DNA from: RGIG3009 sp964389495
Lineage (GTDB): Bacteria; Bacillota; Clostridia; Oscillospirales; Acutalibacteraceae
Direction: 5' to 3'
Assembly: GCA_964389495.1 (NCBI GenBank)
Contig: CAYMDU010000005.1
Location: 1 to 39,390 of the forward strand
DNA: 39,390 bases
Made by a program: the position numbers and the translations under genes. Positions 7,320 through 14,710 of this stretch are shown here, piece after piece. Position 1 is the first letter of the stretch. The number at the start of each line of letters is the position of its first letter. The notes under the pieces were generated by a model. It did no database searches and was not told the DNA's origin. It saw only the letters and a program-made list of their open reading frames with translations.

Positions 7320-8350
7320 TGTGTGGACCCACCCGCCGGAAGCACATCCATCATGGCCGCCAACAGCCGATAGGTGGCGTCCACATCCTGCTCATCCAGC
7401 ACACACGCCGGCGAATGCAAATAGCGGCACGGCAACGACACCGCCGCCACACGGGTTCCGGCTCCGGCCGATTGCATGGAACCGGCATCGTTTCCGCCGG
7501 CAATCACCGTTTTGGTTTGCACGGCAATACCGCGCTCGTCGGCCAATCGCATCACTTTGTCAAACAACGGTTTGTCATACACCGTTGCCCGGTCCATAAA
7601 CGACACCACCGCGCCGCCGCCCAGGCGGCACACCTGCTTTTCCGGTGCCACGCCGCACACATCGGCGGCGGTGGTGGCATCCACGGCCACCGCGATATCC
7701 GGTTGCACGGCGAACGCCGCACACCCGGCACCGCGCAGTCCCACTTCTTCTTGCACGGTAAAGGCCAAACACACATCGTATTCCGGCTGTGTCTGTGCCA
7801 GGGCCAACAGCAACGCACACCCGGCCCGGTCGTCCAGCGCTTTGCCAGCAAACCGACGGTGCTGCAACACAGCCGCGTTTTCCGCAAACACCACCGCATC
7901 GCCCACCGAAACCGCTTGTTCGGCCTGTTCGCGGGTTTCGGCACCAATGTCAATCAACATAGCTTCCACCGACGGCACCTTTTTCTTTTCGTCGCCGCCG
8001 CACTGGTGAATGGCCTTGGCACCAATCACGCCGCCGTGCCCGTTCACCGTCACGCGGTGGGCAAACAGCACCTCCGGTGCCACACCGCCCACACAGGAAA
8101 ACCGCACATAGCCGTCTTCCGTGATACCGGTTACCATACCGCCCACTTCGTCCATATGCGCCGCAAACAACACGCGGCACGCCGCCCGCTGTTTGCCGCG
8201 CAACTCGGCCAACACATTTCCCATGCCGTCCACGCGCACATGTTCAACGCCGAGAGCACGGTTCAATTCATCCACAATATACCGACGCACCGCCTGCTCT
8301 CGCCCGGAAATACCCGGCAAAGCACTCAACGCCATCACCGCCTCACGCAT
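7316..8350 (-). CDS. M42 family metallopeptidase (second of tandem pair)
   Basis: A 344-residue dinuclear metallo-aminopeptidase of the M42 (glutamyl aminopeptidase/FrvX, TET) family, cytosolic, trimming small peptides. Metal and catalytic motifs are all present: AHMDEVG, KALDDRAGC, VQEEVG, the Asp in AVDATTAAD and the His in RYLHSPA. The ATG at 8350 is preferred over the TTG at 8377 because it overlaps the preceding stop by 8 bases, as expected in a coupled operon. It is a diverged paralogue of the gene just upstream; the two share domain order and motifs but differ in the loops. Confidence 0.92.
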   Translation of the reverse strand: MREAVMALSALPGISGREQAVRRYIVDELNRALGVEHVRVDGMGNVLAELRGKQRAACRVLFAAHMDEVGGMVTGITEDGYVRFSCVGGVAPEVLFAHRVTVNGHGGVIGAKAIHQCGGDEKKKVPSVEAMLIDIGAETREQAEQAVSVGDAVVFAENAAVLQHRRFAGKALDDRAGCALLLALAQTQPEYDVCLAFTVQEEVGLRGAGCAAFAVQPDIAVAVDATTAADVCGVAPEKQVCRLGGGAVVSFMDRATVYDKPLFDKVMRLADERGIAVQTKTVIAGGNDAGSMQSAGAGTRVAAVSLPCRYLHSPACVLDEQDVDATYRLLAAMMDVLPAGGSTQ

Positions 8351-9365
8351 GGTTCGGCACCGTCCCTTCTTCTGCAAATGCCGCCATCAGGCCGGCAACG
8401 GATTCCACATCCGCCAGCGAAATCACTTCAACCGGAGTGTGCATATACCGCAACGGAATGGACAGCAACGCCGTCGGCACCCCGCCACGGGCCACACTGA
8501 TTTTATCGGCATCCGTTCCGGTGGTGCCGCCCATCACTTCCCATTGAAAAGGAATCGCGCGGGCCACCGCCTGCCGATGCAACTGTTCGGTGAGCGATGC
8601 ATTCAGCACAGGCGACACCCCCAGCATCGCACCGTTTCCCAGCACGCCGCACTCCGCACGGTTGGCATCCGGTGTAAAGGCAAAACTCACATCCACCGCA
8701 ATCGCCGCTTGCGGTTGCAGGCCGAATGCGGCCGGCCCCGCGCTGCGTGTTCCCACTTCTTCCTGTGTGCAAAACAGCGCTGTCACATTCCACGGCAACG
8801 CTTTCCCACACAACAATTCCAACGCACGCAACACCGCTGCGCAACCGGCACGGTTGTCCAGTGCTTTGGACGACACCCGATCGCCCAGCAAACTTTCAAA
8901 CCGCGGTGCAAACACTGCCCGCGTGCCAATCGGCACCCGCTGTTTGGCTTCGTCAGCAGGCAAACCAATGTCAATCCCCCGCTGTTCGCCTGTCGGCAAG
9001 GTGCTTTCCGTGCCGGACAAATGCGGCGGCGTGGAGCAAAACACACCCGTTATCGGCGGTTCGCACAACACAGTCACCTGCGCCGCCGCCAAGGTGCGTT
9101 CGTCAATTCCGCCGCAGGAAGCAACACGCAAAAAGCCGTCGTCGGTGATCCCCGTCACCACAAACCCGATTTCGTCCATGTGCGCTTCCAGCAGCAGCGT
9201 GGGTGCCTGCGGGTCAGCAGCCGGCACCGTGCCCCACACATTGCCCAGGGCATCCGTGTGCACCGTGGAAACATACGCTTCCAAATGCGTTTTCACCACT
9301 TGCGCCACCTGCGAAACGCCGTTCACACCGGGCGCGGCGCACAGTTCTTTGAGTAGCTGTTTCAT
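8343..9365 (-). CDS. M42 family metallopeptidase (first of tandem pair)
   Basis: A 340-residue M42 aminopeptidase with motifs EAHMDEIG, KALDNRAGC, TQEEVG, AVDVSFAFTPD and RYMHTPVE in the expected order. The ATG at 9365 has AGGAG eight bases upstream, and the gene begins two bases after the murD stop. M42 peptidases form large tetrahedral oligomers that degrade peptides released by the proteasome or by ClpP-type proteases. Two adjacent different M42 subunits could form hetero-oligomers, as reported for some archaeal TET proteins, but that is inference. Confidence 0.93.
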   Translation of the reverse strand: MKQLLKELCAAPGVNGVSQVAQVVKTHLEAYVSTVHTDALGNVWGTVPAADPQAPTLLLEAHMDEIGFVVTGITDDGFLRVASCGGIDERTLAAAQVTVLCEPPITGVFCSTPPHLSGTESTLPTGEQRGIDIGLPADEAKQRVPIGTRAVFAPRFESLLGDRVSSKALDNRAGCAAVLRALELLCGKALPWNVTALFCTQEEVGTRSAGPAAFGLQPQAAIAVDVSFAFTPDANRAECGVLGNGAMLGVSPVLNASLTEQLHRQAVARAIPFQWEVMGGTTGTDADKISVARGGVPTALLSIPLRYMHTPVEVISLADVESVAGLMAAFAEEGTVPNHA

Positions 9366-9367
9366 GA

Positions 9368-10741
9368 TTACAACTCCTGTACCAAGCGTTTAAAATGATT
9401 TCCGCGTTCTTCAAAATTCCGATACATATCAAAACTGGCACTGGCCGGCGACAAAAACACAATATCGCCGTTTTGGGCCAATCCGTCGGCCGCCGCCACC
9501 GCTTCTTCCATGGACTGCACGCGGGTGATCGGCACTTCGGCGGCATCCCGCCGCAACACCGTTTCAATGGCCGGTGCCGTGGCTCCCAGCAAAACCGCAT
9601 GCTTCACCGTGTCGGCCGCCACCGGCCCCAACGGGTCATACGGAATGTGTTTGTCATACCCGCCGGCAATCAAAATCACCCGCCGGTCAAACGCGCGCAA
9701 ACCGGCAATCGTGCGCGAAGGGCTGCTGCCGATGGAATCGTTATACCAGCGCACCCCGTTTCGCTCCCGCACCAACTCGCAACGGTGCGGCACCCCGCCG
9801 AAAGTGCGGGCAAACTCTGCCATCACCGCCACGGGGACCGTGCCGTAGGTGGCGGCAAACGCCGCCAAGTAGTTTTCAATGTTATGAACGCCGGGAATGC
9901 GAATGTCGGCCGCCGGCAGCACCGCTTCGGTGCGGTTGCCGTCGGTAACATACAGCACCCCGTCGCTTCCCAAATAGGCACCGCGGTCCACCGCATGCCG
10001 CCGCGAAAACCACCACACCTTGCCGGGACAATCGGCCGCAAACGCCGCCGTGTACTCGTTATCCGCATTCAGCACCGCGCGGTCGCCCGCTTGCTGATAT
10101 TTCACCAGGTTGCGCTTGGCCTCCACATATTCCTGCATGTCGGTGTGCCAATCCAAGTGATTCGGCGCCACATTGGTAACCACCGCCACTTGCGGGCTTT
10201 GTGTCATGCGGGTGAGCTGAAAACTGGACAGCTCCACCACCGCCGCGTCGTCATCGGCCACTTCGGCAATCAGCGGCAACATGGGATTGCCGATGTTCCC
10301 GCCCAAATGCACGGTGCGACCCGCTTGGCGCAGCAACCCGGCAATCACCGTGGTGGTGGTGGTTTTGCCGTCGGACCCGGTCACCGCAAATATGGGCGCA
10401 CGGCACAGTTCAAAAAACAGTTCCATTTCGGAAGTCACCGTGCTTCCCGCGGCACGCGCGGCCTCAAACGGCGGCAAATAGGGCTTCATGCCCGGCGTGC
10501 GCAAAATCAGCGTGGCTTCATTCAGCCGTTCCAAATAGCGTTCGCCCAAGCACAGCTGCGCACCGGCCGCTTCCAGTTCGTCGGCCGTATCTCCCAGTTG
10601 CTCACGCGTGCGTTTGTCGCACGCCAGCACCAAAGCTCCTTGCGCCAACAACTGATGAATCACCGACAGATTGTTGTGGCCAATACCGCACACCGCCACC
10701 GTTCGGCCGGCAAGAGAACGGAAAAACTCTTGATAATTCAC
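9368..10741 (-). CDS. murD: UDP-N-acetylmuramoyl-L-alanine--D-glutamate ligase
   Basis: This enzyme adds D-glutamate to UDP-MurNAc-L-Ala in cytosolic peptidoglycan precursor synthesis. The 457-residue length is normal. Visible motifs are the N-terminal Rossmann-like GIGHNNLSV, the ATP P-loop GSDGKTTTT near residue 117, GGNIGNP, VELSSFQL, NVAPNHLDWH, and the C-terminal NDSIGSSPSRTIAGL and AGGYDKHIPY. The start is GTG 10741, preceded by a G-rich stretch (GGGGG) six bases upstream. It lies downstream of the DUF368/PopT gene with a hairpin between, and upstream of two M42 peptidases. It is separate from any dcw cluster, which is usual in gut Clostridia fragments. Confidence 0.96.
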   Translation of the reverse strand: MNYQEFFRSLAGRTVAVCGIGHNNLSVIHQLLAQGALVLACDKRTREQLGDTADELEAAGAQLCLGERYLERLNEATLILRTPGMKPYLPPFEAARAAGSTVTSEMELFFELCRAPIFAVTGSDGKTTTTTVIAGLLRQAGRTVHLGGNIGNPMLPLIAEVADDDAAVVELSSFQLTRMTQSPQVAVVTNVAPNHLDWHTDMQEYVEAKRNLVKYQQAGDRAVLNADNEYTAAFAADCPGKVWWFSRRHAVDRGAYLGSDGVLYVTDGNRTEAVLPAADIRIPGVHNIENYLAAFAATYGTVPVAVMAEFARTFGGVPHRCELVRERNGVRWYNDSIGSSPSRTIAGLRAFDRRVILIAGGYDKHIPYDPLGPVAADTVKHAVLLGATAPAIETVLRRDAAEVPITRVQSMEEAVAAADGLAQNGDIVFLSPASASFDMYRNFEERGNHFKRLVQEL

Positions 10742-10768
10742 ACTGTATACCCCCAGCAGTATAAACGC

Positions 10769-10791
10769 ACCGACGGAGAACCTCCGTCGGT
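10769..10791 (-). terminator. Hairpin between DUF368 gene and murD
   Basis: A 10-bp perfect stem ACCGACGGAG / CTCCGTCGGT with a 3-base loop follows the DUF368 stop on the minus strand. Only a weak T stretch (GCGTTTATAC) follows, so read-through into murD is likely and the hairpin may be an attenuator rather than a full terminator. Confidence 0.55.
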
Positions 10792-10798
10792 GTGTGTT

Positions 10799-11728
10799 TT
10801 AAATCTCGTCGTCGGAAAAGCGCGACAAATACAAAATACCGACAATACCGGCCGCCAAGGTAACCGCCGAAACCAGCGCGGTAACAACCCAATAGCCCAC
10901 CGACTGCGAAACCTGCAACGCCGGCCACACAATATCGCCCGCAATGTCGGCCAACGAACCAATCACAAAGCCCATGATAATACAATAGGTTTGATGCGGG
11001 AATTTATGCATGGTCCATTCCAGCGGCCGTGTAATCAGCAACACCCACAGCAGTGTGGAAACCACCAGCAGAAGCAAAAACGAAACCGCTTCGCCCGTTC
11101 CTTCCACCGGAGCCGCCGCCGTGCCGAACCAGCCCTGCACGGTGGCTTTCAACCACAAAATCACCGTTTCAATGGATTTCGACATGGTGCCGTACAGCCC
11201 CAGCACCAACAGCATGTGCGAGGTGCTGATACCCGGCAAAATCAGTGCCAGCGAAACCACAAACCCGGCCAGCAGCCAAATGAGCAGCCCGGTTGCCGAA
11301 AAATCCGCTTTGGTCGGCATCATGCCCTGCGGCAACAGCCCGATGCCCAGCACAATGGCTACGCCCAGCAAAATGTACAGTGCCGACGACACCGAAAAGC
11401 GCGAAGCCCGCGTTTGACGGTACAACGCGGGAATGCCGCCGATTATCGCGCCCAAAAACAAAAACGAAACCGGAATGGGAAACCGCTCCAACAAATGCCC
11501 GATGGTGGAAGCCAGCGCGCAAAAGCCCACCACCGAACCCAGGCAGAATTTCAGCAAAAACAAAAGATTCTGCTTCGGGTCTTTAAAAAAGTGGCTGATA
11601 GAGGCAATCAGCCGGTCATACAGGCCCAAAACAATCGCCATGGTACCGCCGCTGACGCCGGGGACCGTCATGGACGACCCCACCAAAAAGCCTTTCAGCG
11701 GTATCAGCAAAGACTTGATTATTTTCAT
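10799..11728 (-). CDS. popT: DUF368 membrane protein (PopT-type undecaprenyl-phosphate translocase)
   Basis: A 309-residue, very hydrophobic protein with about eight to nine membrane spans and the DUF368 hallmark glycine-proline re-entrant motifs (SMTVPGVSGGTMAIVLGLYD near the N-terminus and LALILPGISTSHMLLVLGLYG in the middle). DUF368 proteins (PopT) have been shown in other bacteria to recycle the lipid carrier undecaprenyl phosphate across the membrane. The ATG at 11728 is chosen for its strong AAGGAGG eight bases upstream; the longer frame to 11767 lacks one. It is the first gene of an operon with murD, which fits a cell-envelope role, and it has a good SigmaA promoter. Confidence 0.9.
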   Translation of the reverse strand: MKIIKSLLIPLKGFLVGSSMTVPGVSGGTMAIVLGLYDRLIASISHFFKDPKQNLLFLLKFCLGSVVGFCALASTIGHLLERFPIPVSFLFLGAIIGGIPALYRQTRASRFSVSSALYILLGVAIVLGIGLLPQGMMPTKADFSATGLLIWLLAGFVVSLALILPGISTSHMLLVLGLYGTMSKSIETVILWLKATVQGWFGTAAAPVEGTGEAVSFLLLLVVSTLLWVLLITRPLEWTMHKFPHQTYCIIMGFVIGSLADIAGDIVWPALQVSQSVGYWVVTALVSAVTLAAGIVGILYLSRFSDDEI

Positions 11729-11758
11729 GCAAAAAACCTCCTTTGGATTTACTCCTTC

Positions 11759-11787
11759 ATTATACACCCGCTCTTTCCGTTTGTCAC
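11759..11787 (-). promoter_or_regulatory. SigmaA promoter of the popT-murD operon
   Basis: GTGACA at 11787-11782 and TATAAT at 11764-11759, read on the minus strand, are separated by exactly 17 bases and lie about 30 bases ahead of the start codon. Confidence 0.75.
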
Positions 11788-11807
11788 CCCATTTTTGCGG
11801 TTTTCTG

Positions 11808-11836
11808 TTGCAGATTTTTCAAAAAAGCGGTATACT
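11808..11836 (+). promoter_or_regulatory. SigmaA promoter of the HD-domain/rlmD operon
   Basis: TTGCAG at 11808-11813 and TATACT at 11831-11836 are 17 bases apart, about 30 bases before the HD gene start, and diverge from the popT promoter. Confidence 0.78.
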
Positions 11837-11866
11837 GGATAATGATAAGAAAGGAGTCGACTGTTC

Positions 11867-12451
11867 ATGACTGCAAAAGACCGCTTTATTGACCTATACA
11901 ACCGCTACATTCAGCGGGAAGGCGCCGATAAATTCTTGGAGTATCTCTGCTCCAAATCCAGCGATTTTTTCACCGCCCCCGCCAGCACCCGCTTTCACGG
12001 TTCCCACGAAGGCGGCTTGGTGGAACACAGCCTGAATGTGTTCGACTGCCTGTGGCACTATCTCGACCGTCCCCGCATGAAAGAAACCTACGGCCTGGAT
12101 TACAGCGAAGAAAGCATTGCCATTGTTTCGTTGCTGCACGATGTGTGCAAAATCAACTGCTACAAACCCGGCACGCGCAATGTCAAAGACGAAAACGGCA
12201 AATGGCAAACCGTACCCACCTTTGAATACGACGATCGCCTGCCCTACGGCCACGGCGAAAAATCCGTCTACATTCTGTCGGGCTACATGCGTCTCACGCG
12301 CGAAGAAGCCTTTGCCATTCGCTATCACATGGGCTTTGCCGGCACCGAAGACAGCCGCAATGTCGGCAACGCATTCGAAATGTTCCCGCTCTCCTTTGCC
12401 CTGTCCGTGGCCGATATGGAAGCCACCTACTATGTGGAGGGAAAAGAATGA
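11867..12451 (+). CDS. HD domain-containing phosphohydrolase
   Basis: A 194-residue soluble protein with HD-superfamily metal ligands: H47 and H54 (HEGGLVEH), the H91-D92 pair (LLHDVCK), H129 (GHGEKS), H154 (RYHMGF) and D183 (SVADMEA). It resembles the short HD hydrolases of Firmicutes and their phages; a nucleotide or phosphodiester substrate is inferred only. The ATG at 11867 follows AAAGGAG by ten bases. Its stop overlaps the start of the rRNA methyltransferase gene (ATGA), so the two are translationally coupled. Confidence 0.85.
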   Translation: MTAKDRFIDLYNRYIQREGADKFLEYLCSKSSDFFTAPASTRFHGSHEGGLVEHSLNVFDCLWHYLDRPRMKETYGLDYSEESIAIVSLLHDVCKINCYKPGTRNVKDENGKWQTVPTFEYDDRLPYGHGEKSVYILSGYMRLTREEAFAIRYHMGFAGTEDSRNVGNAFEMFPLSFALSVADMEATYYVEGKE

Positions 12452-13608
12452 GCACCGCCTCTCTGCCGCGCTGTCCCCTCTCCCGCAAATGCGGCGGCTG
12501 TCAGCTTCAACAAATGCCCTATGCCCATCAGCTGCAATACAAACAGCAAAAAGTAATCTCCCTGTTGGGCCGTTATCATCGGGTGTCACCCATTCTCGGC
12601 ATGGACAATCCCTATCACTATCGCAATAAAGTGCAAGCCGCTTTCGGCCTCACGCGCCGCAAAGAAATCATTTCCGGCGTGTACCAATCCAGCACGCATC
12701 ACATTGTCAAAGTGGACTCCTGCCAAATCGAAGACCAGCAGGCCGACCGCATCATTGTCAGCATCCGCAACCTGCTTCCCGACTTTCAAATTCTTCCCTA
12801 CAACGAAGACAGCGGCCACGGCTTTTTGCGCCATGTGCTGGTGCGCCGCGGCTTTGCCAGCAACCAAATCATGGTGGTACTGGTGGGCGCTTCGCCGGTG
12901 TTTCCCATGAAAAAGAAGTTCACCGCCGCGTTGTTGCAACAGCATCCCGAAATCACCACCGTGGTGCTGAACATCAACAGCAAACACACCAGCATGCTGC
13001 TGGGTGAGCGCGAAGAGGTCCTTCACGGTCGCGGCTACATCGAAGACACCCTGTGCGGTTGCACCTTCCGCATTTCACCGCGGTCGTTCTACCAAATCAA
13101 CCCCGTGCAAACCGAAAGGCTCTACCGCGCCGCCCTGAACATGGCGCACATTCAAAAAACCGACCGTGTACTCGATGCCTATTGCGGTGTCGGCACCATC
13201 GGCATTGTGGCCGCCAAGCAGGCCCGGCAGGTGGTCGGCGTGGAACTCAACCGCGATGCCGTGCACGACGCCCGCATCAACGCCCGCTGCAACGGCCTGG
13301 CCAACATTTCTTTTGTGCAGGGCGATGCCGGCGAATACATGGTGGAACTGGCCGCCCAGGGCGAACATGTCGATGTGGTGCTCATGGACCCGCCCCGCGC
13401 CGGCAGCGACAAAGCGTTTTTGCAATCACTGCTCACCCTGGCGCCGTCCCGCGTGGTGTACATTTCCTGCAACCCCGAAACACAAGCGCGCGACCTGCGT
13501 CTGCTCACCCAAGGCGGCTATCGCGTCACCGCCATTCAGCCGGTGGACATGTTCCCCCACACGGCGCACACAGAATGTATCTGTTCTCTCACGAGAATAA
13601 AGCCATAA
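12448..13608 (+). CDS. rlmD: 23S rRNA (uracil-C5)-methyltransferase, RlmD/RlmCD-like
   Basis: A 386-residue SAM-dependent RNA m5U methyltransferase. The N-terminal iron-sulfur cysteines are C9, C15 and C18 (CPLSRKCGGC) plus the Cys in VDSCQIED. The SAM-binding motif is VLDAYCGVGTIGI, the catalytic region MDPPRAGSD, and the nucleophilic Cys lies in VYISCNPETQARDL. It lacks the N-terminal TRAM domain of longer RlmD/RlmCD proteins and so is about 60-70 residues shorter than usual. Which uridine it modifies (747, 1939 or both) cannot be told from sequence. It is coupled to the HD gene by an ATGA overlap. Confidence 0.92.
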   Translation: MSTASLPRCPLSRKCGGCQLQQMPYAHQLQYKQQKVISLLGRYHRVSPILGMDNPYHYRNKVQAAFGLTRRKEIISGVYQSSTHHIVKVDSCQIEDQQADRIIVSIRNLLPDFQILPYNEDSGHGFLRHVLVRRGFASNQIMVVLVGASPVFPMKKKFTAALLQQHPEITTVVLNINSKHTSMLLGEREEVLHGRGYIEDTLCGCTFRISPRSFYQINPVQTERLYRAALNMAHIQKTDRVLDAYCGVGTIGIVAAKQARQVVGVELNRDAVHDARINARCNGLANISFVQGDAGEYMVELAAQGEHVDVVLMDPPRAGSDKAFLQSLLTLAPSRVVYISCNPETQARDLRLLTQGGYRVTAIQPVDMFPHTAHTECICSLTRIKP

Positions 13609-13671
13609 TTCAAAGGTCCCTGCCGATTATAAGCAGCTCCTCCGGAAAACCAATATGCAAAGGAGCACAAA

Positions 13672-14394
13672 ATGGATACAACCAAAATAAAGCTAGTTGC
13701 CTTCGACCTCGACGGAACATTAACACAGCACAAAACACCGCTGTGCGAAGAACACCGGCAGGTATTGGATAAGCTGGCCGAAAAGTACAAACTTCTCATG
13801 GTAGGTGCCGGTATGTGCCATCGGATTTTCACCCAGATGAACCGGTATCCGATTGACATATTGGGAAACTACGGCTTGCAATATGCAGAATACAACCCGG
13901 AAACGAAGGATATTGAAATCAAGAAAAACATTGTAAAACCGTGCAACCGGAACAGCGTGGAAAAACGCGTAACACAATTAAGAGAAAAATACGGATACCG
14001 GGAGTTCACGGGCGACAACGTGGAATTTCATGCTTCCGGCTGTGTAACCATTCCGCTTCTCGGGACCAAAGCCAACGCCGAAGACAAGCTTGCTTTTGAC
14101 CCGGACCGTTCCAAACGCAGAGCAATTTACCAAGAAGTAAAAGACCTGTTCAGCGACTATATTGTATTTGTCGGCGGGACTTCGTCGTTCGATATGACGC
14201 CGGCTCCCTACAACAAAGCCTATGCCATCGCACAGTACTGCCAAGAGCGCGGAATTGCTCATGAGGAAGTGGTCTATGTGGGCGACGATTACGGCCCCGG
14301 CGGAAACGATGAATCCGTTTACCTTTCGGATTTTCATTATCTCCCCATCGACGATTACAGAGAATTTCCAAAGGTAGTCGAAGCATTGCTATAA
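13672..14394 (+). CDS. HAD-IIB hydrolase, eukaryotic-type phosphomannomutase-like
   Basis: A 240-residue HAD-superfamily protein. Motif I is FDLDGT with D12 and D14, and the late Asp-rich motif is VYVGDDYGPGGND. The cap region NVEFHASGCVTIPLLG and the tail DETIY-like SVYLSDFHYLP resemble the eukaryotic phosphomannomutase (PMM) branch of HAD-IIB rather than Cof-type phosphatases, so mannose-6-phosphate/mannose-1-phosphate interconversion is a possibility; simple sugar phosphatase activity is the alternative. The ATG at 13672 has AAAGGAG six bases upstream. It sits 63 bases after rlmD, with slightly more A-rich codons than its neighbours. Confidence 0.8.
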   Translation: MDTTKIKLVAFDLDGTLTQHKTPLCEEHRQVLDKLAEKYKLLMVGAGMCHRIFTQMNRYPIDILGNYGLQYAEYNPETKDIEIKKNIVKPCNRNSVEKRVTQLREKYGYREFTGDNVEFHASGCVTIPLLGTKANAEDKLAFDPDRSKRRAIYQEVKDLFSDYIVFVGGTSSFDMTPAPYNKAYAIAQYCQERGIAHEEVVYVGDDYGPGGNDESVYLSDFHYLPIDDYREFPKVVEALL

Positions 14395-14434
14395 AGAAAA
14401 CAACCCTTCACATCGCCAAAACGCCCCGCCATAC

Positions 14435-14481
14435 AAGCAGCAAGGCACATTCCCCGAAAAGGGGCGTGCGCCTTGCTGCTT
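14435..14481 (+). terminator. Two-tier hairpin terminator
   Basis: An outer 12-bp stem (14435-14446 with 14470-14481) encloses an inner CCCC/GGGG stem closed by a GAAA-type loop. The downstream T-tract is short (TTCATTTG), so termination is likely but not certain. Confidence 0.6.
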
Positions 14482-14554
14482 TCATTTGCGCGGCTGTCGG
14501 TTTGCCTCAACGCCGTCTTTTTTCACTTTGCCCGCCGGGAGCGCCGCAAAAGTA

Positions 14555-14583
14555 TTGACATTTTTCGCAATACCCATTAGAAT
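14555..14583 (+). promoter_or_regulatory. SigmaA promoter of the Na/Pi cotransporter gene
   Basis: A perfect TTGACA at 14555-14560 and TAGAAT at 14578-14583 are separated by 17 bases, leaving a leader of roughly 120 bases. Confidence 0.85.
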
Positions 14584-14710
14584 GAAAATAGGGTTTTTTG
14601 ACGATTCGGCACCGCGTGCCTTCATCATATACTCACACGCCGGCCGCTGCCGTCTTGGGGCACCGGTCATCACCGAAAACAAAAAGAAGTATCAAGAAAG
14701 GATGAACAGA

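Larger units (their letters stand above)
14395..14710 (+). other. Intergenic region between the PMM-like and Na/Pi genes
   Basis: This stretch of just over 300 bases holds a two-tier hairpin (14435-14481) ending the upstream transcript, a SigmaA promoter (14555-14583) and a leader of about 110 bases with a small hairpin (GGCAC/GTGCC near 14610). I see no additional gene and no riboswitch consensus that I can name. Confidence 0.6.

Noticed and set aside
9395..11842. 815-codon open frame on the plus strand across murD and DUF368
   Set aside because: It covers two well-supported genes and their intergenic hairpin on the other strand; its Arg/His/Gln-rich composition is that of a mirror frame.
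14435..14481. Riboswitch or structured non-coding RNA
   Set aside because: It is a simple two-tier hairpin right after a gene end, with no conserved aptamer elements that I can name.
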